Shown here in pieces: positions 1-8,266 of a DNA stretch of 27,937 bases (the stretch's first letter is position 1; each line of letters begins with the position of its first letter). A program made the position numbers and the translations under genes. The notes beneath the pieces were generated by a model, which saw nothing but the letters and a program-made list of their open reading frames with translations, did no database searches and was not told the origin of the DNA. The stretch is from an uncultured Eubacteriales bacterium (GTDB lineage: Bacteria; Bacillota; Clostridia; Monoglobales; Monoglobaceae). The stretch is taken from contig CAJLFL010000004.1 in assembly GCA_905205855.1 (NCBI GenBank), forward strand, positions 1 to 27,937, written 5' to 3'.

Positions 1-1256
1 AAATGTTCGGTATGCTTGACGCGGAATATGCTATGATTATATATGACGGCGAGGCAAAGGAGATAATTGCGGCGCGCGATCCGATTGGTATTCGTCCGCT
101 TTATTACGGCTATACTGAAAAAGGAGAAATTGTTTTTGCCAGCGAGGCAAAAAACCTTACATCAAGCTGTAAAAAGATTATGCCTTTCCCTCCCGGACAT
201 TATTATAAAGACGGAAAATTCACCTGCTATTGCGATATAGGCGAGGTAAAAGAGGTTTGTCATGATGATGTTGAAACCGCCTGCAAAAAAATAAAGGAAA
301 AGCTGATTGCCGGAATAAAAAAGCGTCTTGATTCTGATGCTCCGGTCGGATTTCTGCTTTCCGGCGGTCTTGATTCGTCGCTGGTATGTTCGATTGCGGC
401 AAAATGCTCAGATAAACCGATAAAAACATTTGCTATAGGTATGAGTACCGATGCTATCGACTTAAAGTATGCCAAAGAGGTTGCCGACTATATCGGCTCT
501 GAGCATACAGAGGTTATTATAACCGAGAAGGATGTCCTGGACGCCCTGCCTAAGGTGGTTGAACTTCTCGGAACATATGATATAACAACAATCCGTGCGT
601 CAATAGGAATGTATCTTGTCTGCAAGTATATACACGAAAACACCGATTTGCGCGTACTCCTCACCGGTGAGATTTCGGATGAGCTTTTTGGTTATAAGTA
701 CACTGATTTTGCACCTACGCCGGAGGCGTTCCAGCAGGAGGCGCAGAAGCGTCTGCGTGAACTGCATATGTATGACGTTCTCAGAGCGGACAGATGTATC
801 TCGGTAAACTCGCTTGAGGCAAGAGTGCCGTTCGGCGACCTTGATTTTGTCAAATATGTAATGAGTCTTGATCCTGCCATAAAGGTAAACACCTACGGTA
901 AGGGCAAATATCTGCTGCGTCATGCGTTTGAGGGCGATTATCTGCCGTATGATATTTTAATGCGTGAGAAAGCGGCTTTCAGTGACGCTGTCGGACATTC
1001 TATGGTTGATGACTTAAAGCAGTATGCTGAGGAAAAGTATACGGATTCAGAGCTTGAAGAAAAGAAACAAAAGTACATACACGCGCAGCCGTTTACAAAG
1101 GAATCGCTGCTTTACAGAGAATTGTTTGAGGAAAGCTATAAGGGACAGGCAGAAATGATAAAGGATTTCTGGATGCCCAACAAGGAATGGGAGGGCTGTG
1201 ACGTAGACGATCCTTCGGCAAGAGTTTTGAGCAACTACGGCGACAGCGGCAAATAA
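1..1256 (+). CDS. asnB: Asparagine synthase (glutamine-hydrolysing), 5' partial
   Basis: Converts aspartate, glutamine and ATP to asparagine, glutamate, AMP and PPi in the cytosol. About 417 residues are visible. The first roughly 100 residues of the N-terminal glutaminase domain, including the catalytic Cys, lie before the window, so bases 1-2 are the end of a cut codon and the ATG at 3 is internal. Visible marks (numbered from that Met) are the end of the class II glutaminase domain with RDPIGIRPLYYGY (25-37), the PP-loop SGGLDSS (120-126) for ATP/PPi, TGEISDELFGY (221-231) and LEARVPF (271-277), all typical of AsnB. It ends in TAA 27 bp before gltB on the same strand with no terminator between, so the genes probably form one operon for glutamine-nitrogen use. 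The promoter is outside the window. Assignment is firm; only the 5' end is unknown. Confidence 0.95.
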   Translation, partial: MFGMLDAEYAMIIYDGEAKEIIAARDPIGIRPLYYGYTEKGEIVFASEAKNLTSSCKKIMPFPPGHYYKDGKFTCYCDIGEVKEVCHDDVETACKKIKEKLIAGIKKRLDSDAPVGFLLSGGLDSSLVCSIAAKCSDKPIKTFAIGMSTDAIDLKYAKEVADYIGSEHTEVIITEKDVLDALPKVVELLGTYDITTIRASIGMYLVCKYIHENTDLRVLLTGEISDELFGYKYTDFAPTPEAFQQEAQKRLRELHMYDVLRADRCISVNSLEARVPFGDLDFVKYVMSLDPAIKVNTYGKGKYLLRHAFEGDYLPYDILMREKAAFSDAVGHSMVDDLKQYAEEKYTDSELEEKKQKYIHAQPFTKESLLYRELFEESYKGQAEMIKDFWMPNKEWEGCDVDDPSARVLSNYGDSGK

Positions 1257-1283
1257 AATACAGAGATTGAGAGGAAAATCACT

Positions 1284-4200
1284 ATGAAGCAAAATGATCA
1301 TCAGTGTGCAAACACGTTGTATAAAGAAGCTTATGAGCATGACGCCTGCGGAATAGGCGCAGTTATCAGCATAGACGGAGTTCCTTCACATTCTGTTGTT
1401 GATGACGCTCTTTCAATAGTAGAAAAATTAGAGCACCGCGCCGGTAAGGACGCTAAGGGTGAAACAGGTGACGGTGTAGGAATTATGCTCCAGATTTCGC
1501 ATGAGTTTTTCTCGGCGGTCGGAGCGGAAATGGGAATCAAACTCGGCGGACGCCGCGACTACGGTGTGGGTATGTTTTTCCTGCCTCAGGAAACCCTGGT
1601 AAGAAAGCAAGCCCAAAAAATGTTTGAGGTTATTTGTAAAAAAGAGGGCGCAGAGTTTTTGGGATGGCGCGAGGTGCCTGTCAATACTGAAATTTTGGGA
1701 GATAAGGCAAAGGAATCAATGCCCTGTATCTGTCAGTGCTTTGTAAAGCGTCCAAAGGAATTAAAACGCGGACTTGAATTTGACCGCAAGCTTTATATTA
1801 TAAGAAGAATTTTTGAGCAGAGTAATGACGACACTTATGTTTCGTCATTGTCATCAAGAACCATTGTATATAAGGGAATGTTTCTGGTCGGACAGCTGCG
1901 CCGGTTTTATGCAGATTTGCAGAGCGAAAAATATCTCAGTGCTGTGGCGATGGTACATTCGAGATTTTCGACCAACACAATGCCCAGCTGGGAGCGTGCT
2001 CATCCGAACAGATTTATTTTGCATAACGGCGAAATAAACACAATCCGCGGTAATGCCGACCGTATGATTGCCAGAGAGGAAACAATGCTTTCGGATTGCT
2101 TAAAGGACGACATGGACAAGGTTCTGCCGGTAATATGCCAGTCCGGCTCAGACTCCGCTATGCTTGACAACACGCTTGAATTTTTGGTAATGAGCGGTAT
2201 GCCGCTGCCTTTGGCTGTTATGATTACCATTCCGGAGCCGTGGAAAAACGATCCGAATATCAGCCGCAAAAAGAGAGATTTATACAGATATTATGCGACA
2301 ATGATGGAACCATGGGACGGCCCGGCGGCAATACTCTTTACCGACGGCGACGTTATGGGCGCTGTGCTTGACAGAAACGGTCTGCGTCCTGCAAGATATT
2401 ATATAACAAAGGATAAAAAGCTTATACTTTCGTCCGAGGTCGGAGTTTTGGATATTCCGGCTGAGGATATAGAGCTTAAATCACGTCTGCAGCCGGGCAA
2501 AATGCTCCTGGTTGATACGGTGAAAGGCAGAGTAATCTCTGACGAGGAATGTAAGGAGTATTACGCCGACAGACAGCCGTACGGCGAATGGCTTGACAGC
2601 TGCCTGATAAATCTGAAGGATTTGCCCGTACCGAACCATAAGGTTCCGCAGTATACCCAGGAGGAGCGCGACCGCTTGTATAAAGCCTTCGGCTATACCT
2701 ATGAGGATATAACAGGCTCAATTCTGCCGATGGCAAAGAACGGCAGCGAGGCTATTGCGGCAATGGGCTGTGACATTCCGCTTGCGGTATTGTCCGAAAA
2801 GCATCAGCCGCTGTTTAACTACTTCAAGCAGCTTTTTGCACAGGTAACAAATCCACCTATAGACGCTTTAAGAGAGAAGATAGTAACCGATACAACGGTT
2901 TATGTAGGTTCTGATGGTAATCTGCTGGACGAAAAGGCGGAAAACTGCCGCGTTCTTAAAATAAACAATCCTATACTGACAAGCGTTGACCTTATGAAGA
3001 TACGCAGCATGAACCGCGAGGGCTTTAAGGCGGAAACAATATCGCTTTTGTACTATAAAAATACTTCGCTTGAAAAAGCCTTGGATAAGCTTTACGTAAA
3101 CTGTGACCGCGCTTACAGAAACGGCGCAAATATACTGATTTTGTCAGACCGCGGCGTTGATGAAAACCACGTTGCGATTCCGTCGCTTTTGGCGGTTTCC
3201 GCTATGGAGCAGTATCTGATACGCACCAAAAAGCGTACGGCTGTGTCAATTATTCTTGAAAGCGCAGAGCCGCGCGAGGTACATCATTTTGCAACTCTGC
3301 TCGGCTATGGCGCGCGTGCGGTAAACCCGTATCTTGCACAGGAATGTATAGCGGAGCAGATTGACAACGGCAGACTTGACAAGGATTATCACACTGCTAT
3401 TGCCGACTATAACAACGCGATTTTGCAGGGAATTGTAAAGATTGCCTCCAAAATGGGAATTTCTACGCTCCAGTCGTATCAGTCGGCGCAGATTTTTGAG
3501 GCGGTCGGTATCTGCAGAGAAACCATAGATAAATACTTTACCAATACGGTCAGTCCGGTGGAGGGTATAGGACTTAAAGAGATAAACGAGGGTGTGGAAT
3601 GGCGGCATAACCATGCGTTTGACCCGCTGGAGCTTGGCGTTGATACAACTCTTGACAGCGTAGGTGCACATAAGCTGCGCAGCGGTAAAAACAGCGAGGA
3701 TCACCTCTACAATCCCAAAACGATAATTGCATTGAGAGAGGCAACACATACAGGCTCATACGAGCGCTTTAAAGCATACACCGCTATGGTAGATGACGAG
3801 AAAAAACCGCATACTCTGCGCGGGTTGTTTGAGTTTGTATATGACGAAAACGGAGGAGTTCCGCTTGACGAGGTAGAACCGGCAAGTGAGATAGTAAAGC
3901 GCTTTAAAACCGGAGCGATGTCATACGGTTCTATTTCAGAGGAGGCTCATACCTGTATGGCGATTGCCATGAACCGTCTCGGCGGCAAGTCCAACTCCGG
4001 TGAGGGCGGCGAGGATCCCTCCAGATTCGGAACGGAAAAAAACAGCGCTATAAAGCAGGTTGCTTCAGGCAGATTCGGCGTGACAAGCCGTTATCTCGGC
4101 AGCGCTAAGGAAATACAGATAAAGATGGCTCAGGGCGCAAAGCCGGGTGAGGGCGGACATCTGCCGGGTAAAAAGGTATACCCGTGGATTGCCAAGACAA

Positions 4201-5807
4201 GGTTTTCAACACCGGGTGTATCGCTGATTTCACCGCCGCCGCATCATGATATCTATTCGATAGAGGATTTGGCGCAGCTGATATTTGACTTAAAGAATGC
4301 AAACCGCAAGGCAGGCATATCCGTCAAGCTGGTATCCGAGGCAGGCGTAGGCACTATTGCCGCGGGTGTTGCAAAAGCGGGCGCTGAGGTAATATTGGTT
4401 TCCGGTTATGACGGCGGTACAGGCGCAGCGCCGGGAAGCTCAATTCATAATGCCGGACTCCCGTGGGAACTTGGTATAGCAGAGGCGCATCAGACTTTGG
4501 TAAAGAACGGCTTGCGTACGCGCGTCCGTCTTGAAACCGACGGAAAACTGATGAGCGGCAGAGATGTTGCAATTGCATGTATACTCGGCGCAGAGGAATT
4601 CGGATTTGCTACCGCACCGCTCGTTACAATGGGCTGTGTAATGATGAGAGTTTGTAACCTTGATACCTGTCCTGTGGGTATAGCAACCCAAAATCCGGAG
4701 CTGAGAAAGCGTTTTGCTGGCAAGCCGGAATATGTAATCAACTTTATGATGTTCATAGCCGAGGAGCTGCGCGAGATTATGGCAAAGCTTGGCGTGCGTA
4801 CCATCGACGAGCTGGTCGGCAGAACCGACAAGATAAGAGTACGCAGCAATCAGATAACAGACAGATGTAAGTCCCTGGATTTATCATCAATTATAGGCGA
4901 GGCTATGCCGGTACACTTTAACAGAGATGATGTATTTGATTTTGAACTGTCAAATACCATAGACGAAAAGGTGTTTATTCCGGAATTTGAAAAGGCATTC
5001 GTCAAGAAGCAGAAAAAAGAAATCTCGGTTAAGGTTTCAAGCACAAACCGCAGTACGGGAACGATTCTCGGTTCGGTAATAACCGAAAAGTTCGGTGAAA
5101 CACTCGATGATGACACATATGTGATAAATTGTTCCGGCGGCGGCGGTCAGTCCTTTGGTGCGTTTATACCTAAAGGTTTGACAATAAAGCTGACGGGCGA
5201 CAGCAACGATTACTTCGGCAAAGGTCTGTCCGGCGGAAAGCTGATAGTCAGGACTGATGAAAAGAGTACCTTTGACGCGGAAAAAAATGTGATTATAGGA
5301 AACGTAGCTTTGTACGGCGCAACAAGCGGTAAGGCTTATATAAACGGTATAGCCGGCGAAAGATTCTGCGTAAGAAATTCCGGAGCGTCAGCCGTTGCCG
5401 AGGGCTGCGGCGACCACGGCTGTGAGTATATGACCGGCGGCAGAGTTGTGATACTCGGCCCGACAGGCAAAAACTTTGCGGCAGGCATGAGCGGCGGTGT
5501 TGCGTATGTCCTGGACGAAAACCACGACTTCTATCTCAGAGTAAACAAGCAGATGATAAACATGAGCGGCGTTACGGAGCCGCAGGACATAGCAGAACTT
5601 AAAGGAATGATAGAGGAACATACCGCGCAGACAGGCTCAAAGCTCGGCAGCAGAATTTTAGCAGATTTTGATAGTTATCTGCCGATGTTTAAAAAGATAA
5701 TTCCGGGCGATTATCAGAAGATGATGCAGGAGATTGCTATGTACGAGGGAAAAGGTATGTCGGAAGAAGAAGCGCGGCTGCAGGCTTTTTTAAGCCTGCA
5801 GGCATAG
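1284..5807 (+). CDS. gltB: Glutamate synthase (NADPH-type), large subunit
   Basis: Large (alpha) subunit of bacterial GOGAT: hydrolyses glutamine and transfers ammonia to 2-oxoglutarate, giving glutamate. The 1507-residue length is normal. The ATG at 1284 follows GAGAGG at 1269-1274. DACGIGAV places Cys22 as the N-terminal nucleophile after removal of a short propeptide. The central and FMN-binding synthase domains follow, with GYDGGTGAAPGSS near residue 1041. A C-x5-C-x4-C set (Cys1118, 1124, 1129, in MGC...VCNLDTCPVG) matches the 3Fe-4S ligands. The C-terminal glycine-rich beta-helix domain begins near residue 1230 and includes GGGGQSFGAF. The TAG stop at 5805-5807 overlaps the gltD ribosome binding site, so translation of the two subunits is probably coupled. 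The last codons also encode a perfect hairpin, listed separately. Confidence 0.98.
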   Translation: MKQNDHQCANTLYKEAYEHDACGIGAVISIDGVPSHSVVDDALSIVEKLEHRAGKDAKGETGDGVGIMLQISHEFFSAVGAEMGIKLGGRRDYGVGMFFLPQETLVRKQAQKMFEVICKKEGAEFLGWREVPVNTEILGDKAKESMPCICQCFVKRPKELKRGLEFDRKLYIIRRIFEQSNDDTYVSSLSSRTIVYKGMFLVGQLRRFYADLQSEKYLSAVAMVHSRFSTNTMPSWERAHPNRFILHNGEINTIRGNADRMIAREETMLSDCLKDDMDKVLPVICQSGSDSAMLDNTLEFLVMSGMPLPLAVMITIPEPWKNDPNISRKKRDLYRYYATMMEPWDGPAAILFTDGDVMGAVLDRNGLRPARYYITKDKKLILSSEVGVLDIPAEDIELKSRLQPGKMLLVDTVKGRVISDEECKEYYADRQPYGEWLDSCLINLKDLPVPNHKVPQYTQEERDRLYKAFGYTYEDITGSILPMAKNGSEAIAAMGCDIPLAVLSEKHQPLFNYFKQLFAQVTNPPIDALREKIVTDTTVYVGSDGNLLDEKAENCRVLKINNPILTSVDLMKIRSMNREGFKAETISLLYYKNTSLEKALDKLYVNCDRAYRNGANILILSDRGVDENHVAIPSLLAVSAMEQYLIRTKKRTAVSIILESAEPREVHHFATLLGYGARAVNPYLAQECIAEQIDNGRLDKDYHTAIADYNNAILQGIVKIASKMGISTLQSYQSAQIFEAVGICRETIDKYFTNTVSPVEGIGLKEINEGVEWRHNHAFDPLELGVDTTLDSVGAHKLRSGKNSEDHLYNPKTIIALREATHTGSYERFKAYTAMVDDEKKPHTLRGLFEFVYDENGGVPLDEVEPASEIVKRFKTGAMSYGSISEEAHTCMAIAMNRLGGKSNSGEGGEDPSRFGTEKNSAIKQVASGRFGVTSRYLGSAKEIQIKMAQGAKPGEGGHLPGKKVYPWIAKTRFSTPGVSLISPPPHHDIYSIEDLAQLIFDLKNANRKAGISVKLVSEAGVGTIAAGVAKAGAEVILVSGYDGGTGAAPGSSIHNAGLPWELGIAEAHQTLVKNGLRTRVRLETDGKLMSGRDVAIACILGAEEFGFATAPLVTMGCVMMRVCNLDTCPVGIATQNPELRKRFAGKPEYVINFMMFIAEELREIMAKLGVRTIDELVGRTDKIRVRSNQITDRCKSLDLSSIIGEAMPVHFNRDDVFDFELSNTIDEKVFIPEFEKAFVKKQKKEISVKVSSTNRSTGTILGSVITEKFGETLDDDTYVINCSGGGGQSFGAFIPKGLTIKLTGDSNDYFGKGLSGGKLIVRTDEKSTFDAEKNVIIGNVALYGATSGKAYINGIAGERFCVRNSGASAVAEGCGDHGCEYMTGGRVVILGPTGKNFAAGMSGGVAYVLDENHDFYLRVNKQMINMSGVTEPQDIAELKGMIEEHTAQTGSKLGSRILADFDSYLPMFKKIIPGDYQKMMQEIAMYEGKGMSEEEARLQAFLSLQA
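5778..5801 (+). other. Perfect stem-loop at the gltB-gltD junction
   Basis: CTGCAGGCTT (5778-5787) and AAGCCTGCAG (5792-5801) form a perfect 10-bp stem with a TTTT loop. It lies within the last gltB codons (LQAFLSLQA) and ends 3 nt before the gltB stop. No T-tract follows, so it is not an intrinsic terminator. Its place just ahead of the gltD Shine-Dalgarno suggests a role in translation or mRNA stability; that role is inference. Confidence 0.6.
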
Positions 5808-5819
5808 GAGGTATTTAAG

Positions 5820-7292
5820 ATGGGTAAGATAACAGGATTTATGGATTATGACAGAACCGAAAATCTTTCAGTACCTCCCAAGGAGCGTATAAAAAGCTTT
5901 TCGGAGTTTCATCCGATGCTGGACAAGGAACAAAGACGCCGTCAGGGCGCGCGGTGTATGAACTGCGGAGTTCCTTTCTGTCAGTCGGGAACGGAGTTCG
6001 GCGGTATGGTAAGCGGCTGTCCGCTGCACAACCTGATTCCGGAATGGAATGATGAAATATATAACGGAAACTGGAAACAGGCATTGCTCAGACTGCTTAA
6101 AACCAATAACTTTCCGGAGTTTACCGGACGTGTGTGTCCGGCTCTGTGTGAGGCGGCATGTACCTGCGGTCTTGACTGCTCGCCTGTTACGGTAAGGGAA
6201 AACGAGCTTGCCATAATAGAGGAGGGCTATGCTGAGGGGTTGATTTCCCCCACGCCGCCGGAAAGTCGCAGCGGCAAAAAGGTCGCGGTTATAGGCTCAG
6301 GTCCTGCCGGACTTGCGGCAGCCGATATGCTTAATAAGCGCGGTCACAGCGTAACCGTTTTTGAGCGTGACAAAAAACCGGGCGGACTTTTGATGTACGG
6401 TATTCCTAATATGAAGCTTGATAAATCCATAGTCAGCCGGCGTATACGGCTTATGACGGCAGAGGGTGTTGAGTTTAAGACGGGTACAGATGTCGGAAAG
6501 GATATAACGGCAGAGGAGCTTGAAAAAGAGTTTGACGCCGTTGTGCTTTGCTGCGGTGCAAAAAAGCCGAGAGATTTGTCGGCAGACGGCAGAGATACCG
6601 AGGGAATATACTTTGCGGTTGACTTTTTGTCCGATGTAACGCGTGAGGTTACCGGAGAAATAAAAAAAGCGGCAGTATCGGCGCGCGGCAAGGATGTAAT
6701 AGTTGTCGGCGGCGGTGATACGGGAAACGACTGCGTCGGAACATGTATACGTCAAGGCTGTAAATCAGTAATTCAGCTTGAGATGATGCCTAAGCTTCCG
6801 GACAGCCGCGGTGAGAATAATCCGTGGCCGCAGTGGCCGAAAGTCTGCAAAACAGATTACGGTCAGCAGGAGGCAATAGCCGTTTTCGGTAATGATCCGA
6901 GAATTTATAAAACAACGGTTAAGGAGTTTATCTCAGAAAAAGGCAGTATTTCAGCGGTGAAAACCGTCGACCTGGAGTTTGTAAAGGATAAAAAAACCGG
7001 CAGAATGACTCCGCATGAGGTTGAGGGCAGCGAGAAGGTTTTGCCCTGCGGACTTTTGCTGATTGCAGCAGGCTTTGTCGGATGCGAGGACTATTCGGCA
7101 GACGCATTTAAGCTGAAGAAAACACAAAGAGGCTGTATAACAACCGATGACGGCGGATATTCCGCCGGAGGAAAGCTGTTTGCGGCAGGCGACTGCCGCC
7201 GCGGTCAGTCGCTTGTTGTATGGGCGATTGCAGAGGGCAGAACTTGTGCAAAAGAGGTTGACGAGTATCTGATGGGATACAGCAATATGTAG
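5820..7292 (+). CDS. gltD: Glutamate synthase small subunit (NADPH-dependent)
   Basis: Beta subunit of GOGAT: takes electrons from NAD(P)H through FAD and Fe-S clusters to the GltB active site. The 490-residue length is typical. The start is the ATG at 5820, with GGAGGT at 5807-5812 overlapping the gltB stop. The N-terminal cysteine-rich region has CMNCGVPFC (Cys46, 49, 54) plus GCPLHNLIPEWND and CPALCEAACTCG, the 4Fe-4S binding segments of this family. GSGPAG at 159-164 is the FAD Rossmann motif, and a second dinucleotide site (VGGGDTGND, near 296-304) binds NAD(P)H. The C-terminal AAGDCRRGQSLVVWAIAEGR is the usual FAD contact. It is the last gene of the asnB-gltB-gltD unit and is followed by a strong terminator. 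Confidence 0.97.
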   Translation: MGKITGFMDYDRTENLSVPPKERIKSFSEFHPMLDKEQRRRQGARCMNCGVPFCQSGTEFGGMVSGCPLHNLIPEWNDEIYNGNWKQALLRLLKTNNFPEFTGRVCPALCEAACTCGLDCSPVTVRENELAIIEEGYAEGLISPTPPESRSGKKVAVIGSGPAGLAAADMLNKRGHSVTVFERDKKPGGLLMYGIPNMKLDKSIVSRRIRLMTAEGVEFKTGTDVGKDITAEELEKEFDAVVLCCGAKKPRDLSADGRDTEGIYFAVDFLSDVTREVTGEIKKAAVSARGKDVIVVGGGDTGNDCVGTCIRQGCKSVIQLEMMPKLPDSRGENNPWPQWPKVCKTDYGQQEAIAVFGNDPRIYKTTVKEFISEKGSISAVKTVDLEFVKDKKTGRMTPHEVEGSEKVLPCGLLLIAAGFVGCEDYSADAFKLKKTQRGCITTDDGGYSAGGKLFAAGDCRRGQSLVVWAIAEGRTCAKEVDEYLMGYSNM

Positions 7293-7296
7293 GTAT

Positions 7297-7326
7297 AAAG
7301 GGCGCCGTGCGGCGCCCTTTTGTATT
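7297..7326 (+). terminator. Intrinsic terminator of asnB-gltB-gltD
   Basis: A 10-bp perfect stem (7297-7306 with 7311-7320; GGGCGCC/GGCGCCC core) with a GTGC loop runs into TTTTGTATTT. It starts 5 nt after the gltD stop. Confidence 0.9.
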
Positions 7327-7349
7327 TGTGAGGCGGCAAAAATTTTCAC

Positions 7350-7378
7350 TTGACATATGCGGTGTACGGTGCTATTAT
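7350..7378 (+). promoter_or_regulatory. Promoter of the SGNH hydrolase gene
   Basis: TTGACA (7350-7355), 17-nt spacer, TATTAT (7373-7378): a near-consensus sigma-A-type promoter just behind the gltD terminator. It shows that the in-frame TTG at 7350 is the -35 box and not a start codon. Confidence 0.8.
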
Positions 7379-7412
7379 GAAAGAAAATTTTGGTATAAAG
7401 GTGTGTGTGCAA

Positions 7413-8054
7413 ATGAGGATATTGTTTCAGGGCGATTCAATAACAGATGCTTTCAGATCAAGAGAGGACAATAATAATCCGGGTATAGGCTATCCTCTGC
7501 TTGTAAAGGCAGAGCTGGGATTTGAAAATCCCGGTAAGTATGAATTTTTAAACCGCGGTATAAGCGGAAATCGCGTAGTTGACGTATATGCGCGTATAAA
7601 AAAAGATATTATCAATCTCAAGCCGGATGTAATGAGTATTCTGATAGGCGTAAATGACGTATGGCATGAGCTTGTAAATGCGGATGATCCGAATGACAGC
7701 CCAAACGGTGTGGATCCGGATAAGTATTATAAAATATATTGTATGCTGATTGAGGAAGTAAAGCAGGCGCTTCCCGATATTAAAATAATGATACTGGAGC
7801 CGTTTGTCTTAAAGGGAACCACGTCAGAGAGCAATATGGAGTATTTTAAAACTGAGGTTGCAAAACGTGCGGAAATGGCAAAAAAAGTTGCGGAAAAGTT
7901 TGATTTGCCGTTTATTCCACTACAGGAGGGCTTTGACAGGCTGCAGGAGGGTACGCCGTACGGATATTGGCTGATGGACGGCGTTCATCCGACCGCTTTC
8001 GGACATGAGTATATTAAAAGAGAATGGATAAAGAAGTTTAAAGAAATCATGTAA
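7413..8054 (+). CDS. SGNH/GDSL-family hydrolase (probable esterase)
   Basis: A 213-residue serine hydrolase of the SGNH fold, of the type seen in acyl-CoA thioesterase/lysophospholipase I-like proteins and carbohydrate acetylesterases. Block I is QGDSIT with nucleophile Ser9. Block II Gly49 is in NRGISGN. Block III is GVND (79-82, oxyanion Asn81). Block V is DGVHP, with Asp189 and His192 completing the triad. There is no signal peptide or lipobox, so it is probably cytosolic. I chose the ATG at 7413, giving MRILFQGDSIT at the N-terminus as in relatives, with a modest AAGGTG upstream. The longer in-frame TTG at 7350 coincides with the promoter. It stands alone between two terminators. The natural substrate cannot be read from sequence; deacetylation of an oligosaccharide is possible given the glycan-related neighbours, but that is speculation. 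Confidence 0.88.
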   Translation: MRILFQGDSITDAFRSREDNNNPGIGYPLLVKAELGFENPGKYEFLNRGISGNRVVDVYARIKKDIINLKPDVMSILIGVNDVWHELVNADDPNDSPNGVDPDKYYKIYCMLIEEVKQALPDIKIMILEPFVLKGTTSESNMEYFKTEVAKRAEMAKKVAEKFDLPFIPLQEGFDRLQEGTPYGYWLMDGVHPTAFGHEYIKREWIKKFKEIM

Positions 8055-8211
8055 ATAAAAAAGGGCGGCAGGCAGTCGCCGGTCAAAAAAAGACTGTCAA
8101 ACAAAGCTGCAAAAAACACGTGTATCACTTTTAAAGGCGGAATGCGTGTTTTTTTATATGTGTTGGTTTTCAAAATGTTAGACTGATTTTTGCCGATTTA
8201 TGCAGTTATAA

Positions 8212-8266
8212 GGGCACACGCCAATATCATTAAGTTGATATGATATGGCGTGCGCCCCTTTTTTTA
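8212..8266 (+). terminator. Terminator between the SGNH gene and glgA
   Basis: A long hairpin, 8212-8230 with 8240-8257, has one bulged A (8223) and one A-C mismatch (8216/8253). It is followed by seven Ts on the plus strand (8259-8265), so it terminates the plus-strand transcript. On the minus strand the mismatch becomes a G-U pair but there is no T-tract, so termination of glgA there is less certain. The stretch 8055-8211 before it holds no gene. It contains two weak potential hairpins, including a 10-bp AAAAAACACG/CGTGTTTTTT pair with a long loop at 8111-8154. Confidence 0.75.

Noticed and set aside
5778..5801. Intrinsic terminator inside the gltB 3' end
   Set aside because: The stem is strong but is followed by GCATAGGAGG, not by a T-tract, and gltD follows directly.
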